64,000 bases of DNA from Candidatus Proelusimicrobium tauri (lineage in GTDB: Bacteria > Elusimicrobiota > Elusimicrobia > Elusimicrobiales > Elusimicrobiaceae), in assembly GCA_002311025.1 (NCBI GenBank), contig DBYY01000009.1:1-64000 (forward strand), given 5' to 3'. The notes below the pieces were generated by a model. That model searched no databases. It worked only from the letters and a program-made list of their open reading frames with translations, and was not told the DNA's origin. This document shows, one piece after another, positions 1 to 8,590 of this stretch. A program made the translations under genes and the position numbers. Within the stretch, counting starts at the first letter, position 1; every line of letters starts with the position of its first letter.

Positions 1-785
1 GCAACGTTTGAAGGAATTGTCCAAGGAGTTGTGGTCCAAACGGTTAAGTAAATATCTTTAGAGGTATCAATATCTTTAAAAATTTCCTTTTTGTATTCTT
101 TGATTTTAAAGCGCAAGTAAATTGAGGTGGAAACTTTATCGTGATATTCGGTTTCGGCATCGGCTAATGCGGTTTCGCAAGTAGGACACCAATAAATTGC
201 CTTTTTGCCTTTATAAACATAATTTTTCAAAACGGCGTCAAAAAACGCTTCGGCAATAAGACCTTCGTAAATAGGTGACATTGTAAGATAAGGGTTATCC
301 CAATCGCCAAGAACGCCAAGTCGTTTAAAACCTTCCCTTTGGATATTAACGAAATTTTGGGCAAAAGCACGGGCTTTCTTTCTGAAAGCGGGAATATCGG
401 TAATTTCCTTTTTATCTATTTTCATTTCTTTAATGAGTGCTTGTTCAATAGGCAAACCGTGACAATCCCAACCCGGAACATAGGGTGTATAATAGCCCAT
501 TAGAGCATGTGCTTTAATGATAATATCTTTTAAAACTTTGTTTAAGGCGTGACCCATGTGAATATTGCCGTTAGCATAAGGGGGGCCGTCGGCAAGAATA
601 AATTTTTCCTTTTTGCTGGCTTTTGCAAGCATTTTTTTATAGAGTTCTAAATCTTGCCAAAACTTAAGTAAATTAGGTTCTTTTGCGGCAAGGCCCGCCC
701 TCATAGGAAAATTTGTTTTAGGTAATAAAACCGTTGAAGAATATTTGTTTTTGTTTTGATTGTTTTGTTGCTTACTTTCACTCAT
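1..785 (-). CDS. ileS: Isoleucyl-tRNA synthetase, N-terminal part (runs off the left edge)
   Basis: Charges tRNA-Ile with isoleucine in the cytoplasm. Only the first ~261 codons are present. Translating the minus strand from the ATG at 785 gives a class I synthetase N-terminus with the HIGH-type ATP site GNIHMGHALN, the segment PGWDCHGLPIE and the start of the editing domain with WTTTPWTIPSN. The family is about 900-950 residues, so roughly two thirds lie outside the window. The next gene to the right is divergent. No clear Shine-Dalgarno precedes the ATG, and AT-rich DNA around 842-847 could be its -10 box. Confidence 0.95.
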   Translation of the reverse strand, partial: MSESKQQNNQNKNKYSSTVLLPKTNFPMRAGLAAKEPNLLKFWQDLELYKKMLAKASKKEKFILADGPPYANGNIHMGHALNKVLKDIIIKAHALMGYYTPYVPGWDCHGLPIEQALIKEMKIDKKEITDIPAFRKKARAFAQNFVNIQREGFKRLGVLGDWDNPYLTMSPIYEGLIAEAFFDAVLKNYVYKGKKAIYWCPTCETALADAETEYHDKVSTSIYLRFKIKEYKKEIFKDIDTSKDIYLTVWTTTPWTIPSNV

Positions 786-934
786 TTTTAAATTCAATTT
801 CTCAAATACTGATACTTTTGCCTCACTAGATATATATATTAATTATATAATATTATGAGAAAACTGTGTGTTTCTGTAAGCAATTACCCATTTTTATTTA
901 CCCTACCTTTTTAAATCTATGGTTTCGCATAAAT

Positions 935-943
935 TGCTATAAT
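935..943 (+). promoter_or_regulatory. Extended -10 promoter directly abutting a start codon (leaderless type)
   Basis: TGCTATAAT lies at 935-943 and the ATG of the sulfatase-type gene begins at 950, exactly 6 nt after the hexamer. A normal transcription start would fall on or next to the A of ATG. No Shine-Dalgarno sequence is present. Confidence 0.6.
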
Positions 944-949
944 AGTTTT

Positions 950-2923
950 ATGAAAAAATCGCGTTACACCCTTTTTATTGAAAATCTATCGCAAGATATT
1001 ATTTTATTTATTTTTTTGTTGATATTATTAACCGTCTACCGTGTGGCTTTTTTATTGCTTTTTAAAAGCACTCTTTCCCCCGATACCACTTGGCAAGATA
1101 TTGCTTTGACTTTATGGTATGGACTCCGTATTAGTTTAAAAACCGTCGGCGGAGCAATTTTGATTTCCTTTGTTCTTGCCACCCTTGCCCAAACTATTTG
1201 GACGCGCTGGCCCGCGCGCACTATTCGCTTAGTTTGGGGTTGGATAGCCGTGTTCGGTTTTGCTTTACTTTTTCAGGCGCGCGTGCCTTATTATCAGGAA
1301 TTCCAAAATGCGTTCAGCCCTTTTGTTTTTAATACTTTCCAAGATGATGTTTATGCTATTGTAAAAACTTCTATTGACCAATATAATGCCGTTTGGCGCG
1401 TTTTAGGCGGTATTGTTTGCGCTTTAATAAGTGGATTTATCTTGTTAAAAACCTATAAAATTGCGCCTTTACTTGCGCGCCCCGCTTTAGAAACAAAACA
1501 TAAAAAATTGGTGATTATTGCTTTTTGTGTTTTACTTGTGCCTTTAGCGGTTTTTTTGAGAAAAGGCGGCGCGTTTAGTTATACCCATTCTATTTATTGG
1601 AAAAATGCCGCGCGTATGAATCAACATATCTTAAATGAAACGATTTTAGACGATGTTCAGGCCCTATATAAAGCAAGCCGTATTTATAAACAGTTCAGTA
1701 AAACGGCCAATAATTTAAAGGCGGATACCGTGCGCGAGTCTTTAAAACGCTTGACGGGTGAGGAATATAATTACGATACTTTGATACCTTTTTTGACAAA
1801 AACCGCCAAAGGCGCACTGATTGAAAAACCAAGCCATATTTTTGTAATTGTGGGCGAAACTTATATGATGTGGCCTTTGCTGGAAAAATATAAAGATTTG
1901 CCTATCGCCAAAGGGATGCGCGAACTTGTAAGCAAGCCCGATACTATTTTGCTTGAAAACTTTATTTCCGCTTCGCACGGGACAATGTTCGGTGTAACTT
2001 CCGTTTTGCTAGGCACGCCGGAAGTAAATCAATTAACGGCAAACCGCCCAAGCGCAAAAGAACCTTATGAAACGGCAATTTCGGTTCAACTTAAAAAACT
2101 GGGGTATAAAACACGCTTTTTCTATGGCGGTTTTCCTTCATGGGAAAATATCGGCTCCTTTATGATAAATCAGCAAATAGATAAAAGTTTTTATTATGCC
2201 GATTTTGGCGGAAAAGGCAGCGTTTGGGGTGTGCCCGATAAACCTTTTTTAGCCGGAATTGATAAGTTTATTGACGAAGAACCCTCTTTTAACCTTATTT
2301 TAACAAGCACAAATCACCCGCCTTTTGTAGTAGATATGAACCAAGAACCCGAAATAACAAAAGCCGCAGATATGGCAAAGTTTGTGCCGGCCAATACCGC
2401 CGATAAAAATTTGATGGTAGAGCGCCTTCAGCATTTTGAATATGCCGATAAATATTTGGCCGATTTTGTAAAAAGAATGAAGGAAAAATATCCAAACAGT
2501 CTTTTTATTATCACAGGCGATCACGCCGACCGCTGGACTATGGACGCTAACCCAAGCAACTATGAAAGACTGTCCGTTCCTTTAATAATAAGCGCAAAAG
2601 GTATAAAAAAATCTATGCTTGCAGATAAAACTGCCGGTGCGCACCTTGATATTTTGCCGACTTTAATGGAACTTATTTTACCTAAAGGGCAAACTTATTA
2701 TGCTTTTGGCAAAAATGTTCTTTCCGAGCAAAAAGCAGGTCTGCACGCTTATAATTATATTACTTCCGAAGTTGTGGGTAATTTGGCTGATAATAATGTG
2801 GAGTTAATCCGCAAAAATTCAGTTAACCCGAGCGAAGAAGAAACAAAAGAACTGCACCAAAAACTAAAAGATTTACAAATAGTTGCAACTTGGCGTATCT
2901 TACACGGTGTTGAGTTAAAGTAA
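950..2923 (+). CDS. LTA synthase-like membrane phosphotransferase (sulfatase/alkaline phosphatase superfamily)
   Basis: 657 aa with several hydrophobic N-terminal segments (first ~220 aa), then an extracytoplasmic sulfatase fold (PF00884). Visible motifs are VGET with a metal-binding Glu, SHGTMFGVTS with a likely Thr nucleophile, and TGDHAD with metal-binding Asp/His near the end. The family transfers glycerol-phosphate or phosphoethanolamine to sugars or lipids of the cell surface. In a diderm it more likely modifies LPS or an envelope glycan than makes lipoteichoic acid (inference). The frame is open from 866, but the first 28 codons of that extension look non-coding, and ATG 950 sits exactly 6 nt after TATAAT. 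It stands alone, divergent from ileS. The exact substrate cannot be told. Confidence 0.85.
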   Translation: MKKSRYTLFIENLSQDIILFIFLLILLTVYRVAFLLLFKSTLSPDTTWQDIALTLWYGLRISLKTVGGAILISFVLATLAQTIWTRWPARTIRLVWGWIAVFGFALLFQARVPYYQEFQNAFSPFVFNTFQDDVYAIVKTSIDQYNAVWRVLGGIVCALISGFILLKTYKIAPLLARPALETKHKKLVIIAFCVLLVPLAVFLRKGGAFSYTHSIYWKNAARMNQHILNETILDDVQALYKASRIYKQFSKTANNLKADTVRESLKRLTGEEYNYDTLIPFLTKTAKGALIEKPSHIFVIVGETYMMWPLLEKYKDLPIAKGMRELVSKPDTILLENFISASHGTMFGVTSVLLGTPEVNQLTANRPSAKEPYETAISVQLKKLGYKTRFFYGGFPSWENIGSFMINQQIDKSFYYADFGGKGSVWGVPDKPFLAGIDKFIDEEPSFNLILTSTNHPPFVVDMNQEPEITKAADMAKFVPANTADKNLMVERLQHFEYADKYLADFVKRMKEKYPNSLFIITGDHADRWTMDANPSNYERLSVPLIISAKGIKKSMLADKTAGAHLDILPTLMELILPKGQTYYAFGKNVLSEQKAGLHAYNYITSEVVGNLADNNVELIRKNSVNPSEEETKELHQKLKDLQIVATWRILHGVELK

Positions 2924-2942
2924 TTTAAAAAAGGACTTATAC

Positions 2943-3290
2943 TTTTTGAATCCCGACGCAATGCCAAGCAGTTGCCGTTGCTTCACTCCCTCCGTATAAA
3001 TTAAAAACCACGCAATTTTTTAAGGGAGAGATTCGGTCACAAGTCGCCTTACTAACGTGCGGCGCTCGCGACCCCGCCTCGCCATCCTCGCCTTTCACTT
3101 CGTTCAAACTCGGATAAGGCTCCGGCTTTCGAATCCCGACGTCAAGGATTCGCCCTGCATAAATTCCCTGACGGGAATTTTGCTCGGGCCTGCCCTCGTG
3201 ATGCTCGCCTTTCGCTACGCTCAAACTCGCATAACACTGCGGGCTTCGAATCCCTACACAACGGCAAGCAGTTGCCGTTGTTCCATCCAG
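2943..3290. repeat. GC-rich intergenic patch of imperfect repeats and hairpins
   Basis: The gap between the sulfatase-type gene and tRNA-Ser holds GC-rich DNA unlike its surroundings. A ~45-bp segment at 2943-2988 recurs at 3243-3288 (shared core CCAAGCAGTTGCCGTTG or close variants). A ~75-bp segment at 3066-3142 recurs imperfectly at 3184-3256 (shared CTCGCCTTTC and TCAAACTCG). A GAATCCC motif occurs three times. Perfect hairpins are at 3167-3186 approximately (AAATTCCC-TGAC-GGGAATTT) and about 3259-3280 (CAACGGCAA-GCAG-TTGCCGTTG). Open frames here show no protein-like composition. Confidence 0.6.
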
Positions 3291-3291
3291 A

Positions 3292-3328
3292 AAAAAATTA
3301 AACCGCCGTAAAGGCGGTTAAATTTTTT
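3292..3328 (-). terminator. Intrinsic terminator after tRNA-Ser (works in both directions)
   Basis: The inverted repeat AACCGCC-gtaaa-GGCGGTT is flanked by A-rich and T-rich runs on both sides. It begins right after the 3' end of the minus-strand tRNA-Ser. Confidence 0.8.
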
Positions 3329-3419
3329 CGGAGAGGGAGGGATTCGAACCCTCGATACGGGAAATCCCCCGTATGACGGTTTAGCAAACCGTTGCCTTCA
3401 GCCTCTCGGCCACCTCTCC
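3329..3419 (-). tRNA. tRNA-Ser (anticodon GCU)
   Basis: The minus strand folds as a class II tRNA. The acceptor stem is GGAGAGG paired with CCTCTCC, followed by discriminator G. The anticodon stem-loop ACGGTTTGCTAAACCGT carries GCT. A long variable arm built on ATACGGG/CCCGTAT and the T arm GAGGGTTCGAATCCCTC complete it. The long variable arm and the discriminator G agree with serine identity. CCA is not encoded, so it must be added by the CCA enzyme, which is present at 37.5-39.0 kb. Confidence 0.95.
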
Positions 3420-3495
3420 AATTACTCAAATTGTTCAAGGCAAAATTTCTGCCTTATTAAATAATTATATCAAAATTACACGAAAAAATAAAAAA

Positions 3496-4452
3496 TTATT
3501 TAAAACTTTCCTCTAAAGCCTGCTCAAGCGGTGTAAATTTTTGAGCGGTCAAATCATTCCATTTTTTAGAAGTAAAAACCCAATCGCCTTTGATTGCGGC
3601 TTCTCTAACTTTATCATAATTTAAGGCAGGTGTAAATTTAAAAATTTTGGCTAAATTCTGATAACACCAAGCCACGCCTTCAAGCGCCCATAAAGGCAAA
3701 GTAAACATAAAGGGTTTTGGCACGCCCATTTTCTCGGCCATAGTAGTAATAAAATAAGTCCAACTGTAACTTTTATCTTCGCCCACAAAAAACACTTGCC
3801 CGTTTGCCTCGCTTAAAGTGCTGGCTTTAAAAAGGGCATTAACCAAATCTTCCACATAAATAAAATTAAAGTAAGTTTCCCCGCTGGAAGTGTTAACCAT
3901 TAAACCGCGCTTAACCCAAGATGCTATTTTTGATACACCAGAATCATTCCTGCCAAAAACTACCGGCGCGCGTAAAATAACGCGGTGCATTGTATCGGGC
4001 AAATTTAAAACATATTCTTCCGCGCCGAGTTTTGTTCTGCCATAATCGGAAACAGGTTTTGGTTCGTCTGCTTCTGTAACGGGATGTTGTTTATTTTTAG
4101 CGGGACCTGCGGCTGCCTGACTTGATAAATAGACAAAACTATCAAGTCCTAAAATACCTTGCGCTGCCGCACATATATTTTTGCTTAATTCGACATTTGC
4201 TTTGTAGAAATCTTGATAATCATAACCGAAAAGACAGGCCGCCAAGTGAAAGACAACATTTGCACCTTCTAAACTTGCACGTAAAGCTGCGATATTAGAA
4301 TAGTCAACTTTAACAACTTCTACATTCTGACGTTCTTCGCCCTTGTAAGTTCCGCGCGAAAAAATTCTAACTTTATAACCTTCTTTTAAAAGTTTATCGC
4401 AAAGTCTTTGCCCGACGAAACCGAGCCCGCCCGTTATGACGGCTGTTTTCAT
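3496..4452 (-). CDS. NAD-dependent epimerase/dehydratase (extended SDR)
   Basis: 318 aa. The Rossmann nucleotide motif GGLGFVG is at residues 8-14, and the catalytic YGRTK (Tyr-x3-Lys) is near residue 138, as in extended short-chain dehydrogenases that act on nucleotide sugars or sterol-like substrates. The C-terminal half resembles 3-beta-HSD/epimerase proteins. Its ATG overlaps the stop of the upstream 147-aa membrane protein by 4 nt (ATGA), so the two are co-translated. Substrate not determinable; a role in envelope sugar or lipid metabolism is an inference from the neighbourhood. Confidence 0.8.
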   Translation of the reverse strand: MKTAVITGGLGFVGQRLCDKLLKEGYKVRIFSRGTYKGEERQNVEVVKVDYSNIAALRASLEGANVVFHLAACLFGYDYQDFYKANVELSKNICAAAQGILGLDSFVYLSSQAAAGPAKNKQHPVTEADEPKPVSDYGRTKLGAEEYVLNLPDTMHRVILRAPVVFGRNDSGVSKIASWVKRGLMVNTSSGETYFNFIYVEDLVNALFKASTLSEANGQVFFVGEDKSYSWTYFITTMAEKMGVPKPFMFTLPLWALEGVAWCYQNLAKIFKFTPALNYDKVREAAIKGDWVFTSKKWNDLTAQKFTPLEQALEESFK

Positions 4453-4892
4453 TGTCTATTCTCTTTTACGACAACTTTTTCCACTTTTTTAATGCCGCTC
4501 TTGGCTGTGTTCATATTGTCTTTAAAATCCTCTTGCCACTCTTTAGGAGTACCAATACCGATTTGTGATAAACCTTTATAAATTTGTGCCTTTGTAGGAT
4601 ATCTGCCTTGTTTAATTTTTTGCCAAGGATGAACACCATCATACTGAGGTATACACATCATAAGAATAATAGCGGCAATTATCATAAAAACAATATCCAT
4701 AAAAGCGTTTACAATTTTGCTTTTTGCAAAAGGCAATACGCTTAAAACGGCACTAACAAGAACTATACCCAATAAAATAACTATATAAAGACCGAAAATC
4801 ATCGGTCCGGCTGAAAACGGAAAATCCGGAAAACATACCGGCACTGCTACGCAAACTAAAGCCAAAAGTATGGCTCTTCTTAAAATAACCAT
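4449..4892 (-). CDS. Small membrane protein of unknown function
   Basis: 147 aa with about three hydrophobic segments in the first 85 residues (roughly 5-22, 32-52, 62-82), then a soluble Lys-rich tail. No family recognised. It has a good Shine-Dalgarno (AGGAGG, 6-7 nt before ATG) and its own extended -10, so it starts a new transcript together with the overlapping epimerase. The tail, with repeated short basic and acidic stretches, may face the cytoplasm or periplasm. Confidence 0.75.
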   Translation of the reverse strand: MVILRRAILLALVCVAVPVCFPDFPFSAGPMIFGLYIVILLGIVLVSAVLSVLPFAKSKIVNAFMDIVFMIIAAIILMMCIPQYDGVHPWQKIKQGRYPTKAQIYKGLSQIGIGTPKEWQEDFKDNMNTAKSGIKKVEKVVVKENRQ

Positions 4893-4919
4893 AAGACCTC
4901 CTAAATACTTCTTTATTCT

Positions 4920-4928
4920 ATTATAGCA
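4920..4928 (-). promoter_or_regulatory. Extended -10 promoter for the membrane protein/epimerase pair
   Basis: The minus strand reads TGCTATAAT here, about 28 nt upstream of the ATG at 4892, with AGGAGG in between. It lies directly after the tonB stop codon and gives the last two genes of the block an independent start. Confidence 0.55.
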
Positions 4929-4934
4929 AAAAGT

Positions 4935-5714
4935 TTATTCTTCGTTCTTAAATTCTACCGTAACGGTTAAAACATCTTTACCGAAATCTTTCGGTAAAGG
5001 CGGATAAGGTGCTGAATTTAAAACCGCAAGTTTACCCTTATAATCAAAATCATCACTCTTGGAAGATTTCTCTATCTGCACGCCGTAAATCGCACCGTTT
5101 TTATCAATATTGAAAGAAACTAACACACTTAAACCGTTTGTCTTTTTAGGCATAAGTTTTTGCCAAGAAGTCCATAAAGCATTTCTGACTTGGGTTATAT
5201 ACCAAGGATAAGGGAAATTGGTAAAACTTGCCTGCACTGCTCTTTCACCAGGAGCGCTTTCAAGATTATGCTCACCCGAAACATCAAGATTACCCGTTTG
5301 AACTTCTTTTAAAATACTCGGCTTTGATAAAACGACTTTTTCTTCCGTTTTTACTTCTTCTTTTGCGGGTTCGGTTTGGGTTTTGGTCGTTTTCGTTTTT
5401 TGTTTTTCCGTAGAAATCTGTGCTTTTGAGTTATAAGTTTTTTTAGTATCTTTGGGCTTTTCTGTTTTAATTTGACTTTCCTGTTTAGTTTCTGCTTTAG
5501 GCGCAGGGACTTCCTGTTTTGCTTGTTCGGCGGGTGCCGGTGCCGGTTTTTGTTCCGGCATGCCATAGCGCATAGGCGCGGTAGAAGAGCCTATAAAATC
5601 AATAGTATAGGTTGCGTGCTTCTTTTTGTTTTGGCCTTGCCCTTGCATACAAAAAAATAAAAGAGAAAATACCAAAATATGCAAGATGCCGGAATATAAT
5701 AAAGATAAAGGCAT
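4935..5714 (-). CDS. tonB: TonB/TolA-family energy transducer
   Basis: 259 aa. A short N-terminal cytoplasmic stretch and one transmembrane helix (about 5-23) are followed by a long Lys/Glu/Pro/Thr-rich linker (about 25-150) and a C-terminal TonB_C-type domain (about 165-259) with the family pattern VSFNIDKNGAIYGVQIEKSS. It spans the periplasm and passes proton-motive force from ExbB/ExbD to outer-membrane receptors (TonB) or the Tol-Pal system (TolA). It directly follows exbD in the same operon. No receptor or Pal gene is present to decide between TonB and TolA. Confidence 0.85.
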   Translation of the reverse strand: MPLSLLYSGILHILVFSLLFFCMQGQGQNKKKHATYTIDFIGSSTAPMRYGMPEQKPAPAPAEQAKQEVPAPKAETKQESQIKTEKPKDTKKTYNSKAQISTEKQKTKTTKTQTEPAKEEVKTEEKVVLSKPSILKEVQTGNLDVSGEHNLESAPGERAVQASFTNFPYPWYITQVRNALWTSWQKLMPKKTNGLSVLVSFNIDKNGAIYGVQIEKSSKSDDFDYKGKLAVLNSAPYPPLPKDFGKDVLTVTVEFKNEE

Positions 5715-5719
5715 AAAAA

Positions 5720-6127
5720 TTATCTCTTTTCCAAAACTCCTATGCCAAGTTTTGCTACACCGAGTTTTTTAGCCGTATCAAAAACCGTAACAACTTTTTC
5801 TATAGGTACGGCTTTATCTGCTTGAACGAGGATAGTTTTTTCATGGGAACGGCCAAGCCTTAAAGTAAGTTCTTCGGTTAAATCTTTCATAGCGACATTT
5901 CTATCCATAACCAAAATTTTACCTTCTTTGGTTATTTCTATACGGATAACATTATCTTCGCTTATTTTATTGACTGAAGTAGCCGAAGGTAAATCGACAT
6001 TAAGTTGGCTTTGCACGATAAAAGGAGTCATAACCATAAAAATTATAAGCAAAATTAAAGTGATGTCTATAAAAGGCACCATATTAATTTCGCCCATTAC
6101 TCCTCTTGTTTTAAGGTGCTTTCTCAT
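5720..6127 (-). CDS. exbD: ExbD/TolR-family biopolymer transport protein
   Basis: 135 aa. The N-terminal cytoplasmic tail, with the family signature GEINMVPFIDITLILLIIF, contains the essential transmembrane Asp, followed by a periplasmic domain of ~90 aa. It works with ExbB as the proton-driven stator that energises the TonB-like protein encoded 5 nt downstream. Its ATG overlaps the exbB stop by 4 nt, indicating translational coupling. Whether it is ExbD or TolR is not separable by eye. Confidence 0.9.
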   Translation of the reverse strand: MRKHLKTRGVMGEINMVPFIDITLILLIIFMVMTPFIVQSQLNVDLPSATSVNKISEDNVIRIEITKEGKILVMDRNVAMKDLTEELTLRLGRSHEKTILVQADKAVPIEKVVTVFDTAKKLGVAKLGIGVLEKR

Positions 6128-6819
6128 AACATTTCTTCCTCTGCCACTTCTTCAGACTGTTTTTGAGATTCTTCCTGTTTTTGCGGAACATATAATTTAG
6201 CGGAGATAACTTCCTGCGCCATATATTGTAAATTTTCCGAGAAGAAATTTACTTTGCTTAAGAAATAGTTATAGGCAATCAAAGCAGGCACTGCCACAAA
6301 CAAACCGGCTGCCGTATTAACCAAGGCTTCCGCAATACCTTTTGCTACAACTGAAGGACCTGCACCGCTGATATTTGCCAAATCACTAAAAGCACGCATA
6401 ACGCCAAGCACCGTTCCGAATAAACCGATAAACGGCGTTGTGCTTGCAAGGGTTGCTAAAACAGATAATTTGCGGGAAAGATTTGCCGTTTCCCAATCTA
6501 TTATGGAATCGGCCAAGTCATTAAGTTCGGCTAAATCTTGTTTATTTGATTTAAGCAAGTTCATAATTAATTTTGAAGCCGCCGTATTGGCATAACCACT
6601 TTTGCGGCAAGCCTCTAAAATTTTATTAAAATTGCGCGCCGGTAATTGATAGCGAACATAATCCATTAATTTGCGGGAACGGTTTATATTCTTTCTGTAT
6701 TTTAAAAATCTTTCTATCATAATAGCAATAGAATAGACCGATAAACACATAAGCAAAATCAAAACCGGTCCGCCTGCTTTAAACAACTCCCTTATACTGC
6801 CCATTTGGGTAAAATCCAT
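6124..6819 (-). CDS. exbB: ExbB/TolQ/MotA-family proton channel
   Basis: 231 aa with three membrane helices (about 15-35, 117-140, 158-180). The loop from ~40 to 110 is cytoplasmic. The conserved MotA/TolQ/ExbB block includes TTPFIGLFGTVLGVMRAF and AEALVNTAAGLFVAVPA, both hallmarks of the family. It forms the inner-membrane channel of the ExbBD-TonB complex. A clear Shine-Dalgarno (AGGAGG) lies 7 nt upstream of the ATG, directly after the pgpA stop. Confidence 0.92.
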   Translation of the reverse strand: MDFTQMGSIRELFKAGGPVLILLMCLSVYSIAIMIERFLKYRKNINRSRKLMDYVRYQLPARNFNKILEACRKSGYANTAASKLIMNLLKSNKQDLAELNDLADSIIDWETANLSRKLSVLATLASTTPFIGLFGTVLGVMRAFSDLANISGAGPSVVAKGIAEALVNTAAGLFVAVPALIAYNYFLSKVNFFSENLQYMAQEVISAKLYVPQKQEESQKQSEEVAEEEML

Positions 6820-6832
6820 ATTAATTTTCCTC

Positions 6833-7354
6833 CTAAATCACTTTTAATAAAAATAAAATCTGTAAAATTAAATTTGCGCAAATGCCTGCTAAAACATCAT
6901 CCAGCACAATAGCCGTTCCATCTATATAATACTTTTCTTTTAAGGCCAAAGGCAAGTTCTGCCCAAGACTTTCCGCTTTTCTTATGAAAGCAGGTTTTAT
7001 GGTATCAAAAACCCTAAAAAGAATAAAAGCAAGTAAAATTATAAAACCATCTTTCGGTAAAAATAACATTGAAACAAAAAAACCGACAATTTCATCTATA
7101 ATAATTTTAGGATTGTCCTTTATATCTGAATCAAATTTAACCTTCTGAGAAACATAAACACTAAAACACAAAAATAAAAACAAACAAATCAAATACAAAA
7201 AGGTTTTTGCCGGCATAAAAAATAGATATAAAAGAAGTCCTTCAAAAGTGCCAAGCAAACCCGCGCCAGTGTTTTTTTTGTTTTTTAAAATTGCCGTAGG
7301 TAAATAACTGATAAAAGCACCGGTAGCAAAAAACTGTAAAAGTTTATTTTTCAT
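6833..7354 (-). CDS. pgpA: Phosphatidylglycerophosphatase A
   Basis: 173 aa membrane protein of the PgpA family (PF04608). Several hydrophobic helices surround the conserved IDEIVGFF segment and the later FRVFDTIKP and DDVLAGICANL motifs. It removes the phosphate from phosphatidylglycerol phosphate, the step after PgsA, giving phosphatidylglycerol. Its start overlaps the end of pgsA by 11 nt, so substrate maker and user are encoded consecutively. Confidence 0.9.
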   Translation of the reverse strand: MKNKLLQFFATGAFISYLPTAILKNKKNTGAGLLGTFEGLLLYLFFMPAKTFLYLICLFLFLCFSVYVSQKVKFDSDIKDNPKIIIDEIVGFFVSMLFLPKDGFIILLAFILFRVFDTIKPAFIRKAESLGQNLPLALKEKYYIDGTAIVLDDVLAGICANLILQILFLLKVI

Positions 7355-7976
7355 TTACGGGCAAACTCCAAGATTCTTTTAACATTTCCCAATTGTTTTT
7401 AAGATAGGTTATTGCGCTTAAACAAGTAACCACTGCTGTAAGAGCGGTTATCCAATAAGGTAAAACTTTTAAGACGAAATAAATGTTTTCTAAATAAGTT
7501 TTAAAAGCACCGTTAGTCAAATGAATTAAAGCATAGATATCAACTATAAAAAAGATTACGCCAAGCGCAATTAATTGAAAAGTAGTTTTAAATTTACCCC
7601 AGCGTTCCGCAGCCAAAACTTTATTATTTAAAGCGGCAAGAACTCTTAAAGTGGAAACCATTAACTCTCTTAAAATTATGAAAAATACTGCCCATACGGG
7701 AACTTTTAAGAAATGCATTTCCGTAAAAGCGAAAAAGGCTGCACCGACGAGTATTTTATCAACAAAAGGATCTACAATTGCACCAAAAGGGGTATAAGAA
7801 TTGGTGCTTCTTGCAATTTTGCCGTCAACCCAATCGGTAGAAGCGGCAAAAGCAAAAATCAAAGAAGCGCAAATCACGGTTATCGGGGTTTGGGCTATCA
7901 TAAGTAAAAACATAACAATCGCAAGGCCTGCTCTTGCAAGGGTAATTTTGTTGGGTAAAGTCATTTTTCTTTTCAT
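7344..7976 (-). CDS. pgsA: CDP-diacylglycerol-glycerol-3-phosphate 3-phosphatidyltransferase
   Basis: 210 aa integral membrane enzyme that joins CDP-diacylglycerol with glycerol-3-phosphate. The complete CDP-alcohol phosphotransferase motif (DG-x2-AR-x8-G-x3-D-x3-D) is present near residues 45-70: DGKIAR, then FGAIVDPFVDK. The LPNKITLAR N-terminus is typical of PgsA. Its start overlaps the lolA stop by 4 nt and pgpA overlaps its end, a tight phospholipid operon. Confidence 0.92.
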   Translation of the reverse strand: MKRKMTLPNKITLARAGLAIVMFLLMIAQTPITVICASLIFAFAASTDWVDGKIARSTNSYTPFGAIVDPFVDKILVGAAFFAFTEMHFLKVPVWAVFFIILRELMVSTLRVLAALNNKVLAAERWGKFKTTFQLIALGVIFFIVDIYALIHLTNGAFKTYLENIYFVLKVLPYWITALTAVVTCLSAITYLKNNWEMLKESWSLPVNEK

Positions 7977-8590
7977 TTTTTGCTCTCTTTTAGGGGTTTT
8001 ACTTCTTGGTTTATATTTATATCTTTCAAATCTGTTTGGGTTTTTACGCCTTGACTTTCTAAAGTAATTTGAACGGGAAAACTTTGTGCGTCAAGTAAAA
8101 AAGTTAATTCGTAAGTTTGATTATCTTCTTCGTTATTGCCTTCTAAAACAAGTAAATAATTTTCTTCCTGTTCCGTAAAACTTTTAATAGTATGGTCCTT
8201 TAAAACTTGGGCATAATTGCCAAAATCAAAAAGTGCTTTATTTGTTTGTGCCTGTTGCCAAGTTTTCCAATCACTGGTCATTATCAAATTGCCTTCGGGG
8301 TCAAAAATTCTAATTATTTTTTTATCGGTCCAGGCTCTTTGTATAAGTTTGCCGTTTTCATAAGTATCTAAAATAAGATTTTCCCCTTCCTTCACAAGTT
8401 TACCCATGCTGGAAGAAATTAAAATATCTTCAAAAGATGTTTGCTGATCAAAACTTAAAGAAAGATTTTCAAGTTTTTTATCCCAAGAACTAAACTTGGC
8501 TAAAACTTCCTCTTGGGTTTTAGCAAAACAATTTAAAGTTAAAAGAGAAAAAACCATTACTAAAAAAAGTTTATTTATAGACACTTTCAT
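7973..8590 (-). CDS. lolA: LolA-like outer-membrane lipoprotein carrier
   Basis: 205 aa with an N-terminal signal peptide (about 1-20, ending at CFA), then an LolA-like beta-rich domain. Family-like features are the sequence following LSLSFDQQTSF, the GKLVKEGENLILD strand region and a C-terminal PVQITLESQGVKTQTDL block. It would ferry lipoproteins across the periplasm. The frame is open further upstream, but ATG 8590 has a GAGGAG ribosome site and precedes the signal peptide, so this start was chosen; it overlaps the ftsK 3' end by 20 nt. Confidence 0.82.
   Translation of the reverse strand: MKVSINKLFLVMVFSLLTLNCFAKTQEEVLAKFSSWDKKLENLSLSFDQQTSFEDILISSSMGKLVKEGENLILDTYENGKLIQRAWTDKKIIRIFDPEGNLIMTSDWKTWQQAQTNKALFDFGNYAQVLKDHTIKSFTEQEENYLLVLEGNNEEDNQTYELTFLLDAQSFPVQITLESQGVKTQTDLKDININQEVKPLKESKK

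Noticed and set aside
2937..3311. Small open frames in the GC-rich patch
   Set aside because: They run through repeats and hairpins on both strands, lack ribosome sites and have no protein-like composition.
3329..3419. tRNA-Ser as an integration site for a mobile element
   Set aside because: No integrase lies near and no tRNA 3'-end duplicate in matching orientation was found; the TTCGAATCCC motifs nearby are in the opposite orientation.
5351..5660. Antisense open frames in tonB
   Set aside because: They mirror the Lys/Glu/Pro-rich linker of tonB in other frames; composition explains them.
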